From: Marinimicrobium koreense | Lineage (GTDB): Bacteria; Pseudomonadota; Gammaproteobacteria; Pseudomonadales; Cellvibrionaceae | NCBI RefSeq assembly: GCF_003762925.1 | Contig: NZ_RJUK01000001.1 | Coordinates: 2,790,001-2,854,000 of the forward strand | Length of the DNA stretch: 64,000 nt | Direction: 5' to 3' | Shown: positions 18,528 through 25,798 of the stretch, piece after piece | Numbering within the stretch: position 1 is the first letter of the stretch | Layout: each line of letters opens with the position of its first letter | The notes under the pieces: generated by a model | What the model was told of the DNA's origin: nothing | What the model saw: the letters and a program-made list of their open reading frames with translations, nothing else | The model's database searches: none | Program-made: the position numbers and the translations under genes

Positions 18528-18568
18528 TGTGCGCTGTTATGTTTTTCTTTCGGCAGGACCCGCCTGCC

Positions 18569-20767
18569 CTACATGGGAACCAGTTTCGCGTATTGCAGCA
18601 CCAACCACTTGCTGCCTTCATCGTCGAAATTAACCTGTACCCGGGCGTGGGCGCCCTGGCCTTCAAAGTGGAGGATAACACCTTCGCCGAATACGCCGTG
18701 GCTGACCCGCTGGCCAAGGTGGAATCCGGTGTCTTCACCGGAATCGGTCAGGCTGACGTTATTGGCCCGGCCGTAATCGCCTTTACCATAACCCATGGGT
18801 CGGGTAACGGTGGTTTTCAGGCGCACTTCCTGAATCAGTTCCGCCGGAATTTCCCGCACGAAGCGGGACAGGGCGTTGAAGGTTTCCGCGCCGTACAGCC
18901 GCCGGGTTTCGGCATAGCTGATGTACAGCTTCTCCATGGCGCGGGTGATACCCACGTAGCACAGGCGCCGCTCCTCCTCGAGCCGGTCCGGGTCCTCCAT
19001 GGACATTTTGTGCGGAAACAGATTCTCTTCCACCCCGGCAAGAAACACCAGTGGAAATTCCAGACCCTTGGCCGAGTGCAGGGTCATCAACTGGACCGCG
19101 TCTTCAAACTCGTCCGCCTGGGTTTCGCCGGCATCCAGCGCGGCAGTGTCCAGGAACTGCTGCAACACCGACAGCTCGTCTTCCTCGGCGGCATCGAACA
19201 CCCGGCAGGCGTTGACCAGCTCCTGCAGGTTTTCCTCCCGGGCTTGACCTTTTTCGCCTTTTTCCTTGCGATGAAATTCCAGCAGCCCGGTTTCATCCAG
19301 TACCAGCTGGGCGATGTCGCCCAGGGGTTCTTCCGTACTGTGATCGGCGAGCGAGTCGATCAGTTGCATAAAGCCTTTGAGCGCATTCGCCGCCCGGGCG
19401 GGCAGGGCGTTGTTGGCAATGATCTGCGCCGAGGCCTGCCACAGGGACAGGTTCTGATCCCGGGCGCACTCGCGGATCGCATCCAGGGTTTTTCCGCCAA
19501 TACCCCGGGTGGGCGTATTGATCACCCGCTCGAAACCCGCATCGTCATCGGGGTTGGCGATCAGGCGCATATAGGCCAGGGCGTTTTTGATTTCCAGGCG
19601 TTCGTAGAAGCGTTGGCCGCCATAGATGCGATAAGCAATGCCCTCGCGCAACAGCGCTTCTTCCAACACCCGGGACTGGGCGTTGGAGCGATAGAGAATG
19701 GCGGAGCTGGAGTAGCTGTTGCCCTGCTTGACCCAGTCTTCAATGCGCTCAACGATAAACCGCGCTTCATCCTGTTCGTTGAACGCGGCGTAGAGTGCGA
19801 TCGGCTCGCCATCATCCCCGTCGGTCCACAGCTGTTTGCCCAGGCGACCGAAGTTGTTGGCAATCACCGCATTGGCCGCCTTCAGGATGGTGCCGGTAGA
19901 GCGGTAGTTCTGTTCCAGGCGGATGGTCTGGGTGCCCGGGAAGTCATCGGTAAAGCGCTGAATGTTTTCAATGCGCGCGCCGCGCCAGCCATAAATGGAC
20001 TGGTCATCGTCGCCCACGGCGGTGACCTTGGCCGTCTTACCGGCGAGCACCCGCAGCCAGGCGTACTGAATGCTGTTGGTGTCCTGGAATTCGTCCACCA
20101 GAACAAACGGAAAACGGCGCTGGTAATGCTCCAGGATGTGGGGCTTGTGCAACCACAGCTCGTGAGCGCGCAGCAACAGTTCGGCAAAGTCCACCAAGCC
20201 ACTGCGTTGGCAGTCCTCCTCGTAGGCACGATAGATCATCAGCATGGTGCGAATAAACGGATCGCCGTTGTCCGGGATGTGCTGGGGGCGTAGGCCTTCG
20301 TCTTTCTGGCCATTGATGAACCACTGGGCCTGACGGAACGGCCACTTGGACTCATCCAGCTCCAGGCGCTGATACACCCGCTTGATCAGGCGCAGTTGAT
20401 CGTCGCTGTCGAGAATCTGGAAATTCTGGGGCAGCCCGGCATCCTGCCAGTGCGCTTTGAGCAACCGATGCGCCAGCCCATGGAAGGTGCCCACCCACAT
20501 GCTGCGGGTATTCACCGGCTGGCCGGTATCGGACAGCAGGGTTTCCAGGCGGGCGCGCATTTCCCGCGCGGCCTTGTTGGTAAAGGTGACCGCCATGATG
20601 GAGTAGGGCGATACCTGCTCAACCTGAATCAGCCAGGCGATCCGGTGTACCAGCACCCGGGTCTTGCCGCTGCCCGCACCAGCCAGAATCAACTGGTTAT
20701 GGGCGGGGGCGGAAACGGCCTCGCGCTGGGCGTCGTTCAGATCGTTAAGCAGGGCGGATACATCCAT
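18569..20767 (-). CDS. uvrD: DNA helicase II UvrD
   Basis: This encodes 732 residues, close to E. coli UvrD (720), with near-identical N-terminal residues. Superfamily 1 motifs are clear: LAGAGSGKTRVLVHRIAWL (Walker A), TFTNKAAREMRARLE, VDEFQDTN (motif II), DDDQSIYGWRGA, LEQNYRS, and the C-terminal LMTLHSAKGLEF. It unwinds DNA during nucleotide excision repair and mismatch repair. A LexA-type operator at 20869-20884 lies about 100 bases upstream, and two photolyase-family genes lie beyond it. Confidence 0.97.
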   Translation of the reverse strand: MDVSALLNDLNDAQREAVSAPAHNQLILAGAGSGKTRVLVHRIAWLIQVEQVSPYSIMAVTFTNKAAREMRARLETLLSDTGQPVNTRSMWVGTFHGLAHRLLKAHWQDAGLPQNFQILDSDDQLRLIKRVYQRLELDESKWPFRQAQWFINGQKDEGLRPQHIPDNGDPFIRTMLMIYRAYEEDCQRSGLVDFAELLLRAHELWLHKPHILEHYQRRFPFVLVDEFQDTNSIQYAWLRVLAGKTAKVTAVGDDDQSIYGWRGARIENIQRFTDDFPGTQTIRLEQNYRSTGTILKAANAVIANNFGRLGKQLWTDGDDGEPIALYAAFNEQDEARFIVERIEDWVKQGNSYSSSAILYRSNAQSRVLEEALLREGIAYRIYGGQRFYERLEIKNALAYMRLIANPDDDAGFERVINTPTRGIGGKTLDAIRECARDQNLSLWQASAQIIANNALPARAANALKGFMQLIDSLADHSTEEPLGDIAQLVLDETGLLEFHRKEKGEKGQAREENLQELVNACRVFDAAEEDELSVLQQFLDTAALDAGETQADEFEDAVQLMTLHSAKGLEFPLVFLAGVEENLFPHKMSMEDPDRLEEERRLCYVGITRAMEKLYISYAETRRLYGAETFNALSRFVREIPAELIQEVRLKTTVTRPMGYGKGDYGRANNVSLTDSGEDTGFHLGQRVSHGVFGEGVILHFEGQGAHARVQVNFDDEGSKWLVLQYAKLVPM

Positions 20768-20868
20768 GGGCAGGTCGCTGGTTGGTGACTGGGGGTTCTG
20801 ATGGCGTTAAACGAGCGCGACAGTGTACCGGTTTTTGTGTCCCTTTTCAGGCCGGAAGCGCCTCGAAT

Positions 20869-20884
20869 CTGGATAAACGTACAG
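20869..20884 (-). promoter_or_regulatory. Probable LexA (SOS) box upstream of uvrD
   Basis: Read on the - strand the site is CTGTACGTTTATCCAG, fitting the CTG-N10-CAG LexA consensus and sharing nine positions, including both ends, with the known E. coli uvrD SOS box. A plausible promoter (CTGAAA, 17 bases, TACACT) lies between it and the uvrD start. The site also lies just outside the 3' end of the photolyase gene (20916). Confidence 0.65.
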
Positions 20885-20915
20885 GCTCATATCAGGATCG
20901 TCAAGGCGATGCGCC

Positions 20916-22370
20916 TCAGGACGGCCGCACGTGACGCCCCAATACACGCTGACCTTCACGCTTCACCTCGACCCGGTTGCGCCAGCCCCACAGACGCTCC
21001 CGCGCGGCACGGGCGGCCTCGGTCAGGTCGACAATGGGTTCGGGGTAGGCGAGATCAAACATCATGCGCTCCATCGGCGCCAGCGCCCAGGGCTGATGGA
21101 GCAACGGCACCGGCAACTCGGCCAACTCCGGCAGCCACTGGCGAATGAAAGTGCCGTGCGCATCCTGCTGCTCCGCCTGACGCACCGGGTTGTAGATGCG
21201 GATGGTGTTGACGCCGGTCACCCCGGCCTGCATCTGAAACTGGGGGTAGTGGATACCCGGCTCAAAATCGAGAAACAGGCGCGCGAGATGCGTCACGCCC
21301 CGGCGCCAATCGATGTTCAGGTGATGGCACAGCACGCTGACCAGCATGGCCCGCATCCGGAAGTTGATATAGCCGGTCTGGTGCAGACAGCGCATACAGG
21401 CGTCCACCAGCGGGATGCCCGTTTGGCCCTCACGCCAGGCTTGAAGGTCGTCTTCGACCCGATCATCGGTGCGGTAAGGAAAAGCCTCGTAGGCCCGGTT
21501 GACCGGCCGGTGTTCCATGGCGCACTCACTTTCGAACTTCTGGATAAAGTGGCAGTGCCAGTGCAATCGGGAGCTGAACGCGGTCAGGGCGTAGCGCCAT
21601 CCCGGCGCCTGCCGGCGCTCCAGCGTGGCCTGATACACCTGACGCAGACTGAGATTCCCCCAGGCGAGGTAGGGCGAGAGCCGGGAGCAGTGTTCACGGC
21701 TGGCGGAGGGGCTGGAAATCGCCCGCCGGTAATCCCGCCCCCGGTGCTCGAGAAAGCTCGCCAGGGTCTGGCGGGCGGCCCGAATGCCGCCGCCCTGGAA
21801 GGCCGGGTTGGCCCGGCGCCAGGCACCGGGCGACAAGCCCACCCCCAGCGCCTCGGGCAAAACCGCCCAGCGGATGCGCGCCAGCTCGGGATCTCGCGGC
21901 GCGGCGCGCAGGGTCCGATACCAGTCGCGGTCCCATCGGCGACGATCGGGCAAGCCGCGCTGAACAGCGCCGGTGGGTGATTCATGCCAGGGGACCCCCC
22001 GCGTCCGACACCAATCCGCGACCGCTTTGTCCCGTTCAAAGGTCACCGCCAGGCCGGTCTCCTCGTGGCTGAACAGGCCCGCCACCGGTTGACTGCGATA
22101 GATCTCTTCCAACAGTGCGGTTACCGACCCCCAGAGCCGGTGAACTTTGCCGCCCAGGGGCGCCAGTACCCGATCTAGATCATCCAGCGATTGCCAGATG
22201 AACCGCCAGTGACGTTCATCGTAGTGAGGGTCATCGAGCAACTCCGGCTCAAAACAATAGATCAGCGACAGGGGCTCCGGGAGGGCCGCCGCATCGGCCA
22301 GAGGGGCGTGATCGGTCAGGCGCAGGTCGCGCTTCAGCCAGACCAGGTTGATGGGTTCAAGCTCTGTCAC
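20916..22370 (-). CDS. FAD-binding deoxyribodipyrimidine photolyase / cryptochrome family protein
   Basis: This encodes 484 residues from a GTG at 22370 that overlaps the previous stop as GTGA; a longer frame upstream would run through the other photolyase gene. The N-terminal Rossmann domain begins with VWLKRDLRLTDHAPLADAA. The helical FAD domain has AFSSRLHWHCHFIQKFESE, GIPLVDACMRCLHQTGYINFRMRAMLVS and the FEPGIHYPQFQMQAGVTGVNTIRIYNPVRQ segment. The last element differs from classical CPD photolyases and fits a proteobacterial cryptochrome-like branch, so repair versus light sensing is undecided. It is coupled to the CRY-DASH gene upstream. Confidence 0.9.
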   Translation of the reverse strand: MTELEPINLVWLKRDLRLTDHAPLADAAALPEPLSLIYCFEPELLDDPHYDERHWRFIWQSLDDLDRVLAPLGGKVHRLWGSVTALLEEIYRSQPVAGLFSHEETGLAVTFERDKAVADWCRTRGVPWHESPTGAVQRGLPDRRRWDRDWYRTLRAAPRDPELARIRWAVLPEALGVGLSPGAWRRANPAFQGGGIRAARQTLASFLEHRGRDYRRAISSPSASREHCSRLSPYLAWGNLSLRQVYQATLERRQAPGWRYALTAFSSRLHWHCHFIQKFESECAMEHRPVNRAYEAFPYRTDDRVEDDLQAWREGQTGIPLVDACMRCLHQTGYINFRMRAMLVSVLCHHLNIDWRRGVTHLARLFLDFEPGIHYPQFQMQAGVTGVNTIRIYNPVRQAEQQDAHGTFIRQWLPELAELPVPLLHQPWALAPMERMMFDLAYPEPIVDLTEAARAARERLWGWRNRVEVKREGQRVLGRHVRPS

Positions 22371-23677
22371 GAACGGGCAATGGGCCAGTCGGCGGCATCC
22401 ACCGAATCGAGCGGGGTCAGCTCGCGGTTGTCGCCCCATCGGCGTACGTAGTTGCCGTCGGGGTCAAACTGGGCGGCCTGTTTTTCCAGATTGAAGTGCC
22501 GACCGCCACGGGGGTCCGCGCCCACTCCAGCAATGTACTGCCAATTGCCCCAGTTGCTGCCGACCTCGTAATCAATCAACTGCTGTTCAAACCAGGCGGC
22601 GCCATAGCGCCAGTCCACCTGCAGCTCATTGACCAGGGCACTGGCGACAATCTGTCGGGCGCGATTGGACAGATAGCCGGTGCGATTCAACTGGTTCATG
22701 GCGGCATTCACCAGCGGGTAGGGCGTGGCGCCCTCACACCATTTTCGAAACCGCTCCGGGTAAAAACTGGTATTTAACGAGCGCCGCGGCCGACCGCCAA
22801 ACCGATAGAGATCCGCGCCATAAGCGCGGGCCATCCACTGAAAGTATTCCCGCCACAGCAGTTCGAACCGGATCCACTCGGTGGATTCATTCGCCCCGTA
22901 GTGCCGTTCATAGTTCACCAGCGCGGTATTGACCTGTCGCGGCGACTGGCAGCCTCGCGCCAGCCAGGGCGAGAACTTGGTGGAGGAGGCCCAGTCATCC
23001 AGCGCATTGCGGGTGTGTTTGTAGTGGGCTGGCGCATCGCTGTCGAAATAGCGAATCCGGTGCATGCGGGCCGCATCTTCCCCACCGCGAAAGCGACAGC
23101 CGTTGCGCTCGGGCGGAACCGGTATCTTGCGGCCTTCGGCCGGGCTCGGCGGCAGGGCTGACAAAAAGCCCCGGGCTTCGGGAATCGGGCGCTGTTCGAC
23201 GCGCCGGCGAAATTGCGAAAAGGTGGTTGGCAGCTCCGTCAGGTGAAAACCCAGTTGCTCGGCGTTGAACAGCGTCTGATTCTGAATGTCGACGAAGCTC
23301 AGTTGCGGGTAGTGGTCGCGCAGCCACTGCCAGTCACGCCGCTCGTAATAGCCCGGGTGGTCGCTGCGATAGAGGTGGGTAATACTGTAGCGGGAAATCA
23401 ATGCCGGCACGATGTCCAGCGGACGCGCCCAGATGACGTTCAGATGCTGGCCCAGGCTGCGCAGACTGGTGTCCAGAGCTCGCAAGGCTTCCAGTAAGAA
23501 CCGTTCACGATGGATGCCCATCGGCCGGGTCAACGCCAGAGAACCGGGCCGGAACCAGGCGGAGTCCACCACATACAGGCAGATCAACTGATCCACTTCG
23601 GCCGCAGCACGAGCCAGCCCCGGCTGATCCGATACCCGCAAGTCATCTCCGAACCAATACAAACCTACGCGCCGCAC
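22367..23677 (-). CDS. CRY-DASH cryptochrome
   Basis: This encodes 436 residues from the GTG at 23677, chosen because GGAGG sits 6-10 bases before it; an ATG at 23695 would put that ribosome site inside the gene. CRY-DASH features include FRGGEDAARMHRIRYF, YKHTRNALDDWASSTKFSPWLARGCQSPRQ, ELLWREYFQWMA and the C-terminal WQYIAGVGADPRGGRHFN. CRY-DASH proteins repair cyclobutane dimers in single-stranded or loop DNA and bind FAD and often MTHF. The GTGA overlap with the next photolyase points to fixed co-expression. Confidence 0.92.
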   Translation of the reverse strand: MRRVGLYWFGDDLRVSDQPGLARAAAEVDQLICLYVVDSAWFRPGSLALTRPMGIHRERFLLEALRALDTSLRSLGQHLNVIWARPLDIVPALISRYSITHLYRSDHPGYYERRDWQWLRDHYPQLSFVDIQNQTLFNAEQLGFHLTELPTTFSQFRRRVEQRPIPEARGFLSALPPSPAEGRKIPVPPERNGCRFRGGEDAARMHRIRYFDSDAPAHYKHTRNALDDWASSTKFSPWLARGCQSPRQVNTALVNYERHYGANESTEWIRFELLWREYFQWMARAYGADLYRFGGRPRRSLNTSFYPERFRKWCEGATPYPLVNAAMNQLNRTGYLSNRARQIVASALVNELQVDWRYGAAWFEQQLIDYEVGSNWGNWQYIAGVGADPRGGRHFNLEKQAAQFDPDGNYVRRWGDNRELTPLDSVDAADWPIARS

Positions 23678-23736
23678 GGTACCCCCTCCGGACATTTATC
23701 CTGGAAGGCAGGTTACGGGCACCGGTCAGGGTCAGA

Positions 23737-24702
23737 TCATTCAGAAAGGGGGGCAACCACGATCTGATTGCGGCCCTGGCGCTTGGCGGCGTAGAGCGCC
23801 TGATCCGCCGCTCCGAGCCACTGCTCGGCATCCTGGTAGGCCAGGCTCCAGGGCGCTATGCCCAGACTGGCGGTAACTTCGATGGTCTGATCGAGGCATT
23901 TGAGCGGTTGATGCTCGATCACCGAGCGAATCCGCTCCGCAAAGCACTCGGCACCTTCCAGATCGGTTTCCGGGAGAATGATTGCAAACTCCTCCCCACC
24001 GTAACGACCGGCGATATCGGGCTGACGCAAGTTGAACTTGATCAGGCTGGTGACCTGACGAATCACCTCATCCCCCACCATGTGACCATAGGTATCATTG
24101 ATCGGTTTGAAATGATCAATGTCCAACATGACCAGCGCCGCCTCGGAACCGTAGCGAAAGTGCCGCTCGAACTCGGTCTGCAGGAAGGACTCCCAAGTGC
24201 TGCGATTGAGCAGCCCGGTGAGCCCGTCGGTCTGGCTGAGTCGCTTGAGCTGGGCATTGCTTTTTTCCAGTTGGCGCCGGCTGCTCGCCATATCGGTCAC
24301 GTCATACACCAGCAGACAGACACCTTCGACCGCGCCGCGCTGATCGGTCAGCGGGAAGAAGGTGATGTTCTGGAACATGTAGGCTTCGGTGCCGGTAATC
24401 GGGCGGCGATTGCGGAACCGGAACAGGTAGGGTCGCTGCTCCCAGACGCTGAAAGTTCGGGTGTTCAGCAGGCGGACGGTGTGCAGCTTGCGCTCCAGCC
24501 ACTCCCGAGGCAGGTCCGGAAACAGCTGAAACAGATCCGCGCCCTGGGCCTCGTCGGCACGGATGCCACTGTGGTTTTCCATAAAACCGTTCCAGGAGCG
24601 CACCCGGTTTTCACCGTCGAGCACCACGATTCCCACCTCGATGGTCTGCAACAGATCCATCAGCCAGTGCACATCGCTCAGGGTAAACTCGGTACGGTTC
24701 AC
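23737..24702 (-). CDS. PAS-GGDEF diguanylate cyclase
   Basis: This encodes 321 residues with no membrane segment. A PAS domain occupies about 10-135 (IEVGIVVLDGENRVRSWNGFME). The GGDEF domain has the active GGEEF at 235-239, and an inhibitory-site RQPD lies five residues before it, so product feedback is likely. There is no EAL domain, so it should only make c-di-GMP. The start overlaps the stop of the REC-CheC gene by four bases (ATGA), which suggests the two products act together: phosphorylation state of one and c-di-GMP output of the other. Confidence 0.93.
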   Translation of the reverse strand: MNRTEFTLSDVHWLMDLLQTIEVGIVVLDGENRVRSWNGFMENHSGIRADEAQGADLFQLFPDLPREWLERKLHTVRLLNTRTFSVWEQRPYLFRFRNRRPITGTEAYMFQNITFFPLTDQRGAVEGVCLLVYDVTDMASSRRQLEKSNAQLKRLSQTDGLTGLLNRSTWESFLQTEFERHFRYGSEAALVMLDIDHFKPINDTYGHMVGDEVIRQVTSLIKFNLRQPDIAGRYGGEEFAIILPETDLEGAECFAERIRSVIEHQPLKCLDQTIEVTASLGIAPWSLAYQDAEQWLGAADQALYAAKRQGRNQIVVAPLSE

Positions 24703-25721
24703 GAGGCGCCCTCCGGGTCGGGGCGCAGGTAGTCCAGTGTTTCCTGCAGCCGGGGAATCGAATCTTCGGTGAACAACAGCAACAGATTGCCCAGAATATT
24801 GTGGTTTTCCACCGCAAAGGACACTTCGATGCTCAGCATCTGCTCCCAGAGGTGGCTATTGTGGTGCAGCAGATCGTCCATGGTGACGTGGGTGCCGAGG
24901 ACCACGGGCGGCGTGATTCTCGGCGACAGGTGCAACTGCTCCCCCAGGCCTTTCAGGAAGGCGCCCGCCAGAATACCGGACAGGTCCATCAGCACTTCAA
25001 GCTCCTTGTGCGGCGCATTGTCGTCCTGATAACCGAGCAGGGCACTCATGTCCTCCACGCTGCTATCACTGAACAAGAGCAGCGCTTCCCCGGCCAAGCC
25101 TCCGCCCACGAATCCCTGACTGACGCCAGACCACTTGTGGTGGCTGCTGCCAGCGGTCAGCGCCATATTGAGCTCACTGGCCGCGAGCATGCTGACTTTC
25201 GGCACCGACAGCTCCACAAACACCCCCAGCAAGCGGGCCAGCAAGTCACCGGCCTGGCCCATGGCGATATTGGCCTGTTCCTGCAACACATCATGCCAGG
25301 TGGTACTGCGGTCGGGGCTTTCCGGGTGCACCGCCAAGCGGCGATCCTCAGAGGGGTCGTAGAGCCCGAACTCCACCAGAACCGTTTGCAGTTGCGCCGG
25401 GTCCAGGGGCTTGCGGATCATCTGAACGGCGCCGAGATCCCGCACGCGCTGTTCCGCCTCCGGCTGAATATCCCCCGAGACGACGATCACCAGCGTCGGC
25501 CAATCCCGGGCCCGAATTTCCCGCAGCACGGCGTAGCCATCCAGCACTGGCATGTTCAGATCGAGAAACAGGATATGACCCCGATCGGCCTCGAGGTAGC
25601 GCAAACACTCCTCGCCATCGCAGGCAAAACTGACCAATACATCCCAGTCGGGAGGCAGGGCGCGGAGCATTTGCTTGCGAGCGACCAGGGAGTCATCGCA
25701 AATCAGTAGCGGGGTGGTCAT
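24699..25721 (-). CDS. Response regulator with REC domain and CheC/CheX-like phosphatase domain
   Basis: This encodes 340 residues. REC (1-120) has the DD pair at 9-10, Asp54 in LFLDLNMPVLDG and Lys104 in MIRKPL. From about 145 a CheC-type domain begins with VLQEQANIAMGQAGDLLARLL, in which the phosphatase ExxN motif (EQAN) is intact. The second expected motif, in ELEVLMDLSGILAGAF, has Asp and Gly in place of Glu and Asn, so at most one of the two active-site copies is standard. It is coupled by ATGA to the diguanylate cyclase. It may dephosphorylate a partner regulator, or itself. Confidence 0.85.
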   Translation of the reverse strand: MTTPLLICDDSLVARKQMLRALPPDWDVLVSFACDGEECLRYLEADRGHILFLDLNMPVLDGYAVLREIRARDWPTLVIVVSGDIQPEAEQRVRDLGAVQMIRKPLDPAQLQTVLVEFGLYDPSEDRRLAVHPESPDRSTTWHDVLQEQANIAMGQAGDLLARLLGVFVELSVPKVSMLAASELNMALTAGSSHHKWSGVSQGFVGGGLAGEALLLFSDSSVEDMSALLGYQDDNAPHKELEVLMDLSGILAGAFLKGLGEQLHLSPRITPPVVLGTHVTMDDLLHHNSHLWEQMLSIEVSFAVENHNILGNLLLLFTEDSIPRLQETLDYLRPDPEGAS

Positions 25722-25798
25722 CGCTTGGTTCCGGTGATTTGGATATTTACCACTATGATACAGCTAATACCTCACTACCTGACCTGAGACTGATCAAA

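Noticed and set aside
18552-18568. GGCAGG/CCTGCC hairpin after uvrD as a terminator
   Set aside because: No T-run follows it on the - strand (the sequence is GAAAGAAAAA), so termination is not supported.
23678-23695. ATG start for the CRY-DASH gene at 23695
   Set aside because: It would place the GGAGG ribosome site inside the coding region; the GTG at 23677 has it at the right distance.
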